Shown one piece after another: positions 42,389 through 51,176 of a stretch of 64,000 bases of DNA. Under the pieces are notes generated by a model. The model was not told the origin of the DNA. It did no database searches and saw nothing but the letters and a program-made list of their open reading frames with translations. Position numbers and translations under genes: made by a program. Source of the DNA: Amycolatopsis anabasis (GTDB lineage Bacteria; Actinomycetota; Actinomycetes; Mycobacteriales; Pseudonocardiaceae); contig NZ_VTHK01000006.1 in NCBI RefSeq assembly GCF_009765355.1, positions 186,001 to 250,000 of the forward strand, in the 5' to 3' direction. Position 1 is the first letter of the stretch. The number at the start of each line of letters is the position of its first letter.

Positions 42389-43747
42389 GTGGCTCTCGTC
42401 GACCGACCGCGCGAAGTGCCACCGGGCCCCTCTCGCTCCGCGACCATCGCGCTGCTCAGAAAGCTGGCCGGTGACCGGCTTGAGCTGATGACCTCGTCCG
42501 CCTCGGTCTACGGCGACGCCGTCCGGCTGGCGATCGGCCCCAAGACCCTCTATTTCTTCAACCACCCCGACCACGCCAAGCATGTGCTGGCCGACAACAG
42601 CGACAACTACCACAAGGGAATCGGATACATCCAGGCGAAGCGAGCGCTCGGTGACGGGCTGCTGACCAGCGAGGGCGACCTCTGGCGCAAGCAGCGCAGG
42701 ACCATCCAGCCGGTATTCCACCCCAAGCGCATAGCCGCGCAGACCGGGATCGTCGCCGAGGAAGCGGCGAAGCTGGTGGCCCGGCTGCGTGCCCACGTGG
42801 ACGGGGAGCCGTTCGACGTACTGGCGGAGCTGACCTCCCTCACCCTCGGCGTGCTCGGCCGCGCGTTGCTCGACACCGATCTCGGTGCCTTCGACTCGAT
42901 CGGGCATTCGTTCGAAGCGGTGCAGGATCAGGCGATGTTCGAGATGGAAACCATGGGGCTGCTTCCGACCTGGTTACCGCTGCCCAAACAGCGCCGGTTC
43001 CGGCGGGCCCGCCGGGACCTGCAACACGTCGTCGACCGGCTGGTCGCCGAGCGTCTCGGCAACCCGCGGCGGGAAAGCCGCGATGTGCTGACCAGACTGC
43101 TCGATTCCACCCGTCAGGAGCCCAACCCCCGGGTTGGCGCGCAACGCAGGCGCGACGAACTGGTCACCTTGCTGCTCGCCGGACACGAAACGACGGCCAG
43201 CACCCTCGGCTGGACCCTGTTCCTGCTCGACCGGCACCCGGACGTGCGGGAACGACTGCGTGCCGAAGCCGTCGAGGTGCTCCAGGACCGGCTTCCGGTC
43301 CACCAGGACCTGCATCGCCTGACCTACACGACCATGGTGATCGAGGAGGTGATGCGGCTCTATCCCCCGGTGTGGATTCTGCCGCGGCAGGCCCTGGCCG
43401 ACGACGACGTGGGCGGTTACCACGTGCCCGCGGGCACCGACGTGCTCGTGTGCCCGTACACCCTGCACCGCCACCCGGCGTTCTGGCCGGCACCATCCAG
43501 ATTCGACCCGGAACGTTTCGCTCGGCACCGGAAGGACCATCGCCCCCGGTACGCGTATCTCCCCTTTGGCGCGGGCCCGCGATTCTGCGTCGGCAACACG
43601 CTCGGCATGCTGGAGGCTGTCTTCGTCACGGCCATGATCGCCAGGGAACTCCGGCTGCGCACGAAGCCCGGCTACCAAGCGGTTGCTGAGCCGATGCTGT
43701 CACTTCGCGTCCGCGGTGGCCTTCCGATGACCGCGCACCCATCCTGA
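42389..43747 (+). CDS. Cytochrome P450
   Basis: A 452-residue P450. The I-helix oxygen-binding motif LLLAGHETTAS, the K-helix ExxR motif EEVMRLYPPVW, PERFARHRKDHRPRYAYLPFGAGPRFCVGN with the heme-ligand Cys near residue 395 are all intact. It is close in type to P450s of the CYP102/CYP110-like self-standing class and has no fused reductase. It is the last gene of the warhead operon, 6 bp after unbU. Nine-membered clusters carry a P450 of this kind (E7-type). Oxidation of the core or polyene is likely. Confidence 0.9.
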   Translation: MALVDRPREVPPGPSRSATIALLRKLAGDRLELMTSSASVYGDAVRLAIGPKTLYFFNHPDHAKHVLADNSDNYHKGIGYIQAKRALGDGLLTSEGDLWRKQRRTIQPVFHPKRIAAQTGIVAEEAAKLVARLRAHVDGEPFDVLAELTSLTLGVLGRALLDTDLGAFDSIGHSFEAVQDQAMFEMETMGLLPTWLPLPKQRRFRRARRDLQHVVDRLVAERLGNPRRESRDVLTRLLDSTRQEPNPRVGAQRRRDELVTLLLAGHETTASTLGWTLFLLDRHPDVRERLRAEAVEVLQDRLPVHQDLHRLTYTTMVIEEVMRLYPPVWILPRQALADDDVGGYHVPAGTDVLVCPYTLHRHPAFWPAPSRFDPERFARHRKDHRPRYAYLPFGAGPRFCVGNTLGMLEAVFVTAMIARELRLRTKPGYQAVAEPMLSLRVRGGLPMTAHPS

Positions 43748-43761
43748 GCCCATGGGGAAAG

Positions 43762-43796
43762 GCCGCTGGAGCGGAAGTTTCCCCCGCTCCAGCGGC
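43762..43796. terminator. Bidirectional hairpin terminator
   Basis: Perfect 13-bp arms GCCGCTGGAGCGG (43762-43774) and CCGCTCCAGCGGC (43784-43796) lie between the converging P450 and AraC genes. Confidence 0.8.
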
Positions 43797-43811
43797 GGAC
43801 AGCACTCGTAG

Positions 43812-44585
43812 TCATCCCACGTTGGCGTGGAAAGCCCATTCCCGGATGTCGAGCAACGCGAGAAGCACCGGTGGATCGAGGGCACGCTTGGGCCGAAGCG
43901 AAAGGTCGATCAGCATGGTGGATCGGCCGGGTCTTACCGTGAACGGGCCGGCCGCCCCGATCGAGATTCCGGCGTACTCACCGAGGGGGGCGCGAATCGC
44001 CTCGTCGCGGTCCGCGGACACCGAATGCGCCAGCAGATACCAGTTTCCTTGCGGAACATCCTCGAGTACGTATGGTCCCGGGCGGGGGATCACGGTGCAA
44101 CGCAACGGACGCCCCTCGGGAATCCGCCCAGGAAAGACCCCGGCGAACACCAGCCCGAGATCCTCCGGGTGCTGGGCACGGATACGCCCGCGAATGGTCG
44201 ACCCCCCGGCGCTTCGGGCCGGACGAACGTCGGAGTAGCAGCTCAGCGGGGAGAAACCGCCGCGCTGACGGTACGTCGTCGGGGACGCGCCGACGCTGCT
44301 GGTGAATCGGGTACTGAACGTGCCGACACTCGTGTAGCCGACCCGGTGACTGATCTCGGTGACGCTCAAGGAAGTCGACACGAGCAGGCGTTTGGCCTCG
44401 TACAACCGCAACGCGGAAAGAAATCTTGCCGGCGAAACACCGGTGGCCTGCTGAAACAGACGTGAAAAGTGGAACCTGCTGAACTTGGCCACCCGGGCCA
44501 TGTCTTCAATAGTCAGGTTCTCGCCAAAATTCTTGTGCAGGGAATCAACAACTTGAATTATCGCTTGTTCTGCATTTCGTTCCAT
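43812..44585 (-). CDS. AraC-family regulator of the enediyne cluster
   Basis: A 257-residue regulator in which the DNA-binding part comes first: EDMARVAKFSRFHFSRLFQQATGVSPARFLSALRL (HTH 1) and SVTEISHRVGYTSVGTFSTRFTSSVGASPTTYRQRGG (HTH 2). A C-terminal domain of about 140 residues follows, starting near LVFAGVFPGRIPEGRPLRC, which probably senses a ligand. The ATG at 44585 follows GGGAGGAG. C-1027 has an AraC-type regulator, SgcR2. This protein may serve as the second pathway regulator beside the SARP. Confidence 0.87.
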   Translation of the reverse strand: MERNAEQAIIQVVDSLHKNFGENLTIEDMARVAKFSRFHFSRLFQQATGVSPARFLSALRLYEAKRLLVSTSLSVTEISHRVGYTSVGTFSTRFTSSVGASPTTYRQRGGFSPLSCYSDVRPARSAGGSTIRGRIRAQHPEDLGLVFAGVFPGRIPEGRPLRCTVIPRPGPYVLEDVPQGNWYLLAHSVSADRDEAIRAPLGEYAGISIGAAGPFTVRPGRSTMLIDLSLRPKRALDPPVLLALLDIREWAFHANVG

Positions 44586-45067
44586 TACTCCTCCCCGATC
44601 GCAGGAAATCAAATAGAAACCCTTTCGCACACCGACGAGACACCCCCAACATGCCTCCAACCCCCAGCCTTAAGTCGACAATAGCAAAACTTGCATTCAC
44701 TAAGAAATTGTCAAGTTTTTACCGACTCTTTGCAAGGTAGCAGGACCGTTAGCGGCCCGCAACCTGCTGACTGTCCCTTTAGCAAGATCGTTAATTGATC
44801 ACACAAAGTGACGTGGTGATGCGTAGCGCGAACCACCAAGATCCATAATTCGATGAAGAATCGCATTTCAGAAGTTGCACGAGCAAGTCCGCACCGGGAA
44901 GATCGAAGTTGGGACAGGGTGGGCCGACACGAAGTGTGGACAACACGCGGCCTCGTCGCCAACCGGCACGTTCATTTCCTGCCGAGGTCTCCCACTTACC
45001 GGCCCCGCCTGCCGAGTCCCCCTATTCGACTGCGCGCGGACATTCACAAGGCACACTGGAGGTACCC
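44586..45067. other. 482-bp intergenic region without genes
   Basis: This divergent region between the AraC gene and the DUF5987 gene is the least GC-rich stretch of the cluster, with AT-rich patches at 44680-44720 and 44785-44800 that may hold promoters of both directions. CCGCAC at 44889-44894, followed three bases later by GAAGAT, weakly resembles the cluster motif but the spacer is one base short. No coding frame or RNA gene is recognised. Confidence 0.5.
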
Positions 45068-45637
45068 ATGCACTCCGCCGGCCCGCACACAGAACGGTCT
45101 CGGACAATGACGCTGGAGGCATTCGCGGACACCATAATTCCCGGTGAAAAACGCACCGGCGACGACCGGGCGATCGCCGGCGCCGCCACCGGGGGTGGCG
45201 CGGTCGCCGCGGGGGCACTTGAACTGCTGCGAATGTCCGCACCGGGCCTGGACACCGGGCTGGACGGATTCGCCGACAGGCTGAACGAGCACGCCGGGGC
45301 CTACGCGGCCGAGCATGAGCTGGCACCGGAACGATCGGTGCCGCCGTTCGTCGCACTGCCCTACCGGCACCGGGCGGCGCTGGTCGAACGGCTGACCTCG
45401 CCCGGGCACCCGGAGAAGGACGGGTGGGTGCTGCTCGCCCTGTTCTCGAACATGGCTTTCGACAGCGCCGCTCACCGCCACACCGCGGAGGCGTTGCGGG
45501 CCGGGCATCCGGGATTGGTGGCGATGGGCTTCGCCGAACCGGACTCGGACGGCGTATGGCGCTTCCCCCAGTACTCCTACGGGCGACCGCTCGCCGACCT
45601 GCACCCGGCCACCACCGATTCGGGGAGCCCCGAATGA
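45068..45637 (+). CDS. DUF5987 family protein, partner of the GMC oxidoreductase
   Basis: A 189-residue protein of the DUF5987 type: MTLEAFADTIIPGEKRTGDDRAIAG and later FVALPYRHRAALVERLTSP and DGWVLLALFSNMAFDSAA. It recalls subunit 3 of gluconate 2-dehydrogenase-like GMC complexes, which are small helical partners of the flavoprotein subunit. It overlaps the GMC gene by 4 bp (ATGA), and that supports a two-subunit enzyme. A corresponding small protein precedes the oxidoreductase of nine-membered clusters (E8/E9 pair); that equivalence is from memory and needs a search. ATG 45068 follows GGAGG. Confidence 0.75.
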   Translation: MHSAGPHTERSRTMTLEAFADTIIPGEKRTGDDRAIAGAATGGGAVAAGALELLRMSAPGLDTGLDGFADRLNEHAGAYAAEHELAPERSVPPFVALPYRHRAALVERLTSPGHPEKDGWVLLALFSNMAFDSAAHRHTAEALRAGHPGLVAMGFAEPDSDGVWRFPQYSYGRPLADLHPATTDSGSPE

Positions 45638-47292
45638 CCGCCGTCGAACGAACCGACGTGGTCGTGGTCGGCAGCGGGTTCGGTGGCGCGGTCGCGGCCT
45701 ATCATCTCGCCGCGGGCGGAGCCGAGGTCGTCGTTTTCGAACGAGGGCCTTGGCTGACAGGTAAGGACTTCGACCACGACTACCTGCTCGGATCGTCCTA
45801 TACCCGGGTATTCGACTTCGTAGCCGGGGACGGAATGAGCGTGCTCGGTGGCAACTGCGTCGGTGGCGGCAGTGTCGTCTACTTCGCCGCGTTGCCCCGT
45901 GCGCCGAAGTTCGTCTTTGAGCGCACTGGCAGCATTCGCCGGCGCATGTGGCCTGCCACCATCTCGCGGGAGACCCTGGACCCCTGGTATGACCGGGTTT
46001 CCGAAGCCATCCCGGTTCGCAAGCAGCATTGGCACGACGTGAGTTACGCGGGCGGTCTGTGGGCTGCGGCCTGCCGCCACGCGGGCAGGACCGCGAACCC
46101 GGTGCCGGTGGGGGTCGACAACACCAAGTGCACGAACTGCAACTGGATGATGGCCGGTTGCCGCTTCGACGCCAAACAATCGCTGCTGTTCAACTACCTG
46201 CCCGGCGCCTTGGCGCATGGCGCGGAAATCCGGCCGCTGCACGAGGTGCAACACATCGCCAAGACCGACGACGACCGGTATCGGTTGCATTACTCCCAGG
46301 TGGACGAGGTCGACTACCGGGTGCACACGGGGGCCGGGGCCATCGACGCGAAGATCATCGTGCTCGCCGCGGGCGCCGGCGCGACACCGGTGATCCTCAA
46401 ACGGTCGGAGCCCTTTCTCGGTACCATGCCGTTCGCGGTCGGCCGGTATTTCTCCGGCAACGGCGAACGGCTGAACACCGCGGTCATCAACGAAGACCGG
46501 GTGCGCGAGGTGCTGGGGCTCGATCGCGGCAACGGCATTGCCTACCAGGCCAACCAAATCGGCAAAGGTCCGGTGGTCGCGAGCTGGGACAACCTCGACG
46601 GTGCCCTGCCGGAGTACACACGATACTCGCTCGAGCAACTGTACTTTCCGCCCGGCCTCGGGACGATACTGGCGCAGGCCCCCGGCGCCGACAACGCCGC
46701 ATGGTTCGGCGTCGCGAAGAAGGAAATGCTCCGGCGATGGCGGTCCTGGCTGACCATCTTCCTGATGACCGAGGACGACAACGAGGGCGTGTTCGGTGCT
46801 CCCCCACCGACCGGTAACGCATACCGGATCTCTCAGCAGATGCTTGGCAGGGGCACACTGCGCTACGACCCGACACCCAACACCCGGCGCGGGTGGGCGC
46901 TGGCGGACGCCGCGGTCAAGGAGATTCTCGAGCGTGACGGGCTCGCGTCGGTCCGGCCATGGACCAACGACCTGGTCGGCGCCTACACGGTGCATCCGCT
47001 CGCCTCCTGCCGAATCGGTGACGATCCGGCGACCTCGGCGCTGGACGACCGGCACGAACTCCGCGGACATGACGGAATCTTCGTGACGGATGGCTCCGCG
47101 GTGCCCTGCGGCCTCACCGTGAACCCCGCGCTGACCATCGCCGCGCTCGCCGAGCGCGCGATTCCGTCCATTGTGGAATCGGCGCGTGCTCGGGGAGTGC
47201 CGGTGAGCTACGGCGCTCCGCTGCCGGGCAACGGCACCACCAGTCCGTTGTATGCGAACGGCAGGACGGCACAGCCGGGCATCCTCCGGTGA
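45634..47292 (+). CDS. GMC-family FAD oxidoreductase (E9-like)
   Basis: A 552-residue flavoprotein. DVVVVGSGFGGAVAAYHLAAGG is the FAD-binding Rossmann motif, and SVLGGNCVGGGSVVYFAAL is a GMC signature. A CTNCNWMMAGCRF stretch near residues 165-178 has a Cys-x2-Cys plus a third Cys, as in cholesterol-oxidase-like GMC enzymes. The C-terminus has TDGSAVPCGLTVNPALTIAALAERA. It probably oxidises an alcohol of the core or an intermediate, with the small DUF5987 subunit. Translational coupling at both ends puts it in a four-gene operon with the CMD and TIGR03084 genes. Confidence 0.88.
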   Translation: MTAVERTDVVVVGSGFGGAVAAYHLAAGGAEVVVFERGPWLTGKDFDHDYLLGSSYTRVFDFVAGDGMSVLGGNCVGGGSVVYFAALPRAPKFVFERTGSIRRRMWPATISRETLDPWYDRVSEAIPVRKQHWHDVSYAGGLWAAACRHAGRTANPVPVGVDNTKCTNCNWMMAGCRFDAKQSLLFNYLPGALAHGAEIRPLHEVQHIAKTDDDRYRLHYSQVDEVDYRVHTGAGAIDAKIIVLAAGAGATPVILKRSEPFLGTMPFAVGRYFSGNGERLNTAVINEDRVREVLGLDRGNGIAYQANQIGKGPVVASWDNLDGALPEYTRYSLEQLYFPPGLGTILAQAPGADNAAWFGVAKKEMLRRWRSWLTIFLMTEDDNEGVFGAPPPTGNAYRISQQMLGRGTLRYDPTPNTRRGWALADAAVKEILERDGLASVRPWTNDLVGAYTVHPLASCRIGDDPATSALDDRHELRGHDGIFVTDGSAVPCGLTVNPALTIAALAERAIPSIVESARARGVPVSYGAPLPGNGTTSPLYANGRTAQPGILR

Positions 47293-48434
47293 CCACCCGT
47301 CGGACCACCGTCCCTTCGAACCCCGACAGCGACCTAGGAAATCCCATGGCAAACGAGGCATTGGGCGCGGGCCTGAGCCGAGCCGTGTTGCGGCGGGCGC
47401 CGAATCGGATCAACCATGTCACGCCGATCCCCCGCCGGGCCGCCGGGGGACTCGTGGCCACCGTTTACGCCCAGGTCGAACGCGAATTCGGTCTGCTCGC
47501 GCCGCCGATCATGCTGCACTCGCCGGCGCCCGCGGCGCTCGCCGCGGTGTGGGTCCTGCTGCGCGAAACCCTGCTCGCCGACGGCGTCGTGGACCGCGCC
47601 ACCAAGGAGGCCGTCGCCACGTCGGTATCACTCGCCAACGACTGCCCGTACTGCGTGGAGGTGCACGCGACGGCGCTCGACGGCATGGGCCACGCCTCAG
47701 CCGAAGACACGATCGCCCACCGGCAACTGGACTCGATTTCCGATCCCAGCATCCGCACGGTAGCGGCATGGGCTCGCGAAAGCGGGACCCCTGACCACAC
47801 GGTGACGCCGGCGGTCACCCCAGCACAGCTCTCCGAGTTGCTCGGCGTGGCGACCACTTTCCACTACCTCAACCGCATGGTGAACGTATTCCTTGAGGAT
47901 TCGCCATTGCCGCCGGCCGCGCCGTCTCCGGTACGAGTTCTGGCCAGGAGGGTTCTCGGGCTGTCCCTCCGGCCGACTCGCCCCATTCCGCCTGGCGCCG
48001 CGGCGCGACTGCTCCCGGCCGCGATGTTGCCGAACGACCTCCGCTGGGCCCGGGCCAGCGCGCCAGTCGGCACAGCCATGGCCCGCGCGGCGCACGCGAT
48101 CGACCAGGCCGCGACGAGTTCGGTCCCCGAATCGGTGCGCGATCTCGTCACGCGAACGGTCGCCGAATGGGATGGCACGCCGGCGGGGCCGAGCCGCCGG
48201 TGGGCTCGGACGGCGGTGCGGCCGCTACCCCCCGGGGACCGGGCCATCGGCGAGCTGGCTCTGCTCACCGCGCTCGCGTCACATCAGACGAGTACTGCCG
48301 ACATCACCGCGGTTCGGGAACATGGCGCCGATGATCGCGCATTAGTCGAGCTCACCTCGTGGGCCAGCATGCTCGCCGCCCGGCAGATCGCCGAACGAAG
48401 TTCCCACCCCTCGACGAAGGCAGCCGGAACCTAG
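47289..48434 (+). CDS. Carboxymuconolactone decarboxylase / AhpD-like protein
   Basis: A 381-residue protein with an AhpD-like helical core: LADGVVDRATKEAVATSVSLANDCPYCVEVHATAL carries the CxxC-x3-H motif used by peroxidase-type members. It is about twice the length of AhpD, and a second, weaker half follows with no CxxC. GTG at 47289 overlaps the GMC stop (GTGA); ATG at 47346 is an alternative. Reaction unknown; thiol-based peroxide reduction or a decarboxylase/isomerase role are both possible. Confidence 0.75.
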   Translation: MTTRRTTVPSNPDSDLGNPMANEALGAGLSRAVLRRAPNRINHVTPIPRRAAGGLVATVYAQVEREFGLLAPPIMLHSPAPAALAAVWVLLRETLLADGVVDRATKEAVATSVSLANDCPYCVEVHATALDGMGHASAEDTIAHRQLDSISDPSIRTVAAWARESGTPDHTVTPAVTPAQLSELLGVATTFHYLNRMVNVFLEDSPLPPAAPSPVRVLARRVLGLSLRPTRPIPPGAAARLLPAAMLPNDLRWARASAPVGTAMARAAHAIDQAATSSVPESVRDLVTRTVAEWDGTPAGPSRRWARTAVRPLPPGDRAIGELALLTALASHQTSTADITAVREHGADDRALVELTSWASMLAARQIAERSSHPSTKAAGT

Positions 48435-48483
48435 TGGCTCGATCTCTGTCCCGCCTACACAACCCACGACGAAAGGACAAGAG

Positions 48484-49296
48484 GTGACCCGTCCCAAGGA
48501 AGTAATCTCCGACTTCGTCACCGATGGTGAAGAGCTCGACCGGGCGGTCGCCACATTGCGGCCGGAGCAGTGGGAATTGCCGACCCCGGCCCCGGGCTGG
48601 ACCATCGCGCATCAGGTAGCCCACCTCACCGCGACCTTCAACCTGGCCGCGCTCGCCGCGTCCGACCCGGCGGCCTTCACCCGGTTGGCCAACGGGTTGT
48701 CCGACGACTTCGCCAAGAACGTCGAGGACGCGCTCGCGCCCTATCTCGCCAAGCCGCCGGACGAACTACTCACCCACTGGCGCGGATCACGCAGCAGCGC
48801 CGCGAACGCACTGCTGGCGGCGCCGCCCGAGGAGATGCTCCCCTGGCTGGTCAATCCGCTGCCACCGGCAATCCTCGCGGCGGCGGGCGTGATGGAGTTG
48901 TTCGCGCATGGCCAGGACATCTTCGACGCACTCGGGGTATCGCCGGCTCGAACCGACCGGATCCGGCATCTCGTCGCGTTTTCGGTCCGAACCTGGACCT
49001 TCGGCTACGTCGCACGCGGCCTGCCCGTTCCTGACGTGGCGTTTCGGTTCGAGCTGGTGGCGCCCTCCGGAGCGCTCTGGACTTACGGGCCGGCCGATGG
49101 CGACCAGACGATCCGCGGTCCAGCGGTTGACTTCTGCCTCCTGACCACCAGGAGGAGGCATCGCGCCGACCTCGCGCTGCGCGCGGTCGGCGCCGACGCC
49201 GACCACTGGCTCGACATCGCCCAGGCGTACCGAGGGCCCGCGGGCGCCGGCCGGCGACCCGGCCAGTTCGCCACCACCGCCGCGAAACACACCTGA
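48484..49296 (+). CDS. TIGR03084-family metal-binding protein (DinB/maleylpyruvate-isomerase-like)
   Basis: A 270-residue protein with the TIGR03084 layout: WELPTPAPGWTIAHQVAHL at the N-terminus provides a conserved His, and MELFAHGQDIFDALG near residue 140 provides two more. Together these form the probable metal site of the DinB-like four-helix bundle. The C-terminal domain is SCP2-like. Function in enediyne clusters is unknown. It follows the AhpD gene by 49 bp with AAGGACAAGAG before GTG 48484 and ends the cluster operon. Confidence 0.75.
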   Translation: MTRPKEVISDFVTDGEELDRAVATLRPEQWELPTPAPGWTIAHQVAHLTATFNLAALAASDPAAFTRLANGLSDDFAKNVEDALAPYLAKPPDELLTHWRGSRSSAANALLAAPPEEMLPWLVNPLPPAILAAAGVMELFAHGQDIFDALGVSPARTDRIRHLVAFSVRTWTFGYVARGLPVPDVAFRFELVAPSGALWTYGPADGDQTIRGPAVDFCLLTTRRRHRADLALRAVGADADHWLDIAQAYRGPAGAGRRPGQFATTAAKHT

Positions 49297-49361
49297 CTCG
49301 CATCGGCGAAGGTCACATCCGCCAGCCCATCCGCGGGATCGGCGGACGTAAGCTGCGTGGT

Positions 49362-50243
49362 GTGCGGACCCGACCCACGCTGAGCTGGACACCCACCGGT
49401 GCTCCGCTGCCGCGCACGGCCGAGCTGGGCGAGGTGGTCGAACTCGTCCGGCGGGGCGGGGTGCTGGTGCTCAGCGGGGCGGGGCTGAGCACGGAGTCCG
49501 GCATCCCCGACTACCGGGGCGCGGCGGGCAGCCTGCGCAAGCACACCCCGATGACCTACGGCGAGTTCGTGGGCAGTGCCGAGGGCCGTCGCCGCTACTG
49601 GGCGCGCAGTCACCTGGGCTGGCGCACGATCGCTCGCGCCCAGCCCAACCACGGCCACCGCGCGGTGGCCCGGTTGCGTGCGCTGGGGCAGGTGTCCGGG
49701 GTGATCACCCAGAACGTGGACGGGCTGCACCAGGCCGCCGGCACCACCGGCGTGGTGGACCTGCACGGCAACCTGGACCGGGTGATCTGCCTGTCCTGCG
49801 GGCGAACCAGCCCGCGGGAGGAACTGGATCGGCGGTTGCGGGCGGCCAACCCGGGCTTCCGGGCCGCCGCGGCCGCGATCAACCCGGACGGTGACGTGGA
49901 CCTGGCCGAGCACGAGGTCGCCGGGTTCACCTTGGTGGACTGCGCCGACTGCGGCGGCGTGCTCAAACCCGATGTCGTGTTCTTCGGGGAGAACGTGCCG
50001 GGGGCGCGGGTCGAGCAGTGCTACCGGATGGTGCGGGACTGCTCGGCGCTGCTGGTGCTGGGTTCCTCCCTGACGGTCATGTCCGGCCTGCGTTTCGTGC
50101 GGCGCGCGGCCACGGCGGGCATTCCGGTCGCGATCATCAACCAGGGCGTCACCAGAGGCGACGAGCACGCGGCCGTGCTCGTCGACCGGCCACTCGGCGA
50201 CGCGCTGACCGAACTGCTGGCCAGGGTCGCTCCCACCGGCTGA
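49362..50243 (+). CDS. Sir2-family NAD-dependent protein deacylase
   Basis: A 293-residue sirtuin: VLSGAGLSTESGIPDYRG and ITQNVDGLHQAAG form the NAD site, DLHGNLDRVICLSCGR places the catalytic His before the first zinc Cys pair, and DCADCGGVLKPDVVFFGE holds the second pair. It removes acyl groups from lysines and yields nicotinamide. GTG at 49362 gives the family N-terminus. It is the first gene beyond the enediyne cluster and is likely part of the core chromosome. Confidence 0.92.
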   Translation: MRTRPTLSWTPTGAPLPRTAELGEVVELVRRGGVLVLSGAGLSTESGIPDYRGAAGSLRKHTPMTYGEFVGSAEGRRRYWARSHLGWRTIARAQPNHGHRAVARLRALGQVSGVITQNVDGLHQAAGTTGVVDLHGNLDRVICLSCGRTSPREELDRRLRAANPGFRAAAAAINPDGDVDLAEHEVAGFTLVDCADCGGVLKPDVVFFGENVPGARVEQCYRMVRDCSALLVLGSSLTVMSGLRFVRRAATAGIPVAIINQGVTRGDEHAAVLVDRPLGDALTELLARVAPTG

Positions 50244-50354
50244 TGCGTGCCAGCTCGGTGCACGTCGAGTTTCTCGTTGATTTCTCCCGGAAATCGCGGA
50301 CAGCAGTTGACCGCCACTGGTCATAGTGTCGCTGCCGCAACGAAAGGAGAATTC

Positions 50355-51176
50355 ATGACCATTCTCGTGACCGGCGCCACCGGCAACGTCGGCCGTCCCC
50401 TGGTGGCCCAGCTCCTGGCCGCCGGGCACCCGGTTCGCGCCCTCACCCGCGGTCCGGCGAGGGCCGACCTTCCGGCGGGCGCCGAGGTGGTGGCCGGCAA
50501 CCTGGCCGAGACCGCGAGCCTGGCCGCGGCCTTCGACGGCGTCACCGCCGCGCACCTGGTCACCTTCGGCGGCGACGACTTCTCGCCGCTGACCAACGGC
50601 GCCGAGATCGTGGACCTGGCCAGGAAGGCCGGTGTGCGCAAGGTGACGGTGCTCAAGGGGGACGTGACGCAAAGCCCGCTGGAAGAGGCCATCGAGGCCG
50701 GTGGCCTGGACCGCACCTACCTGGCTCCCGTGGAGTTCATGTCCAACGCCCTGGAGTGGGCGGAATCCGTGCGGACCGAAGGCGTTGTCCGGGAAGCCTT
50801 TCCCGACGCCAAAAGCGCGATGATCCACGACGCGGACATCGCCGCGGTGGCCGCGGCCGCGCTGACCACCGACGGCCACACCGGCCAGGAGTACTGGCTG
50901 ACCGGGCCGGAGGCGCTGACCCCGCCGGAGAAGGTGCGCACCATCGGTGCCGTGCTCGGCCGCGAGGTGCGGTTCGTGGAGCTGACCACGGACGAAATCA
51001 CCGCGCAATGGCGCCGGACCGGCTACTCCGACGACGACATCGAGTTCTTCCTGGCCATGCGGACCGATCCGCCGGAAGCCGGCTACACCGTGCTGCCCAC
51101 CGTGGAGCAGGTCACCGGCAAGCCGCCCCGGACCTTCGCGGAATGGGTGCGGGAGAACGCCGCCGCCTTCCGCTGA
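50355..51176 (+). CDS. NmrA-like NAD(P)-binding protein
   Basis: A 273-residue atypical short-chain dehydrogenase: ILVTGATGNVGRPLVAQLLAAGHPVRALTR is the nucleotide-binding motif. It lacks an obvious Tyr-x3-Lys pair, as in NmrA/QOR2-like proteins that sense or use NADP. The C-terminus (YTVLPTVEQVTGKPPRTFAEWVREN) is common to this group in actinomycetes. ATG 50355 follows AAAGGAG. Probably a quinone reductase or redox sensor. Confidence 0.83.
   Translation: MTILVTGATGNVGRPLVAQLLAAGHPVRALTRGPARADLPAGAEVVAGNLAETASLAAAFDGVTAAHLVTFGGDDFSPLTNGAEIVDLARKAGVRKVTVLKGDVTQSPLEEAIEAGGLDRTYLAPVEFMSNALEWAESVRTEGVVREAFPDAKSAMIHDADIAAVAAAALTTDGHTGQEYWLTGPEALTPPEKVRTIGAVLGREVRFVELTTDEITAQWRRTGYSDDDIEFFLAMRTDPPEAGYTVLPTVEQVTGKPPRTFAEWVRENAAAFR

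Noticed and set aside
49360-49372. GTGTGCGGACCCG, identical to 13 bases at motif copy 4
   Set aside because: The conserved GCATCTTT half is missing and the sequence overlaps the sirtuin start codon, so it is not counted as a motif copy.
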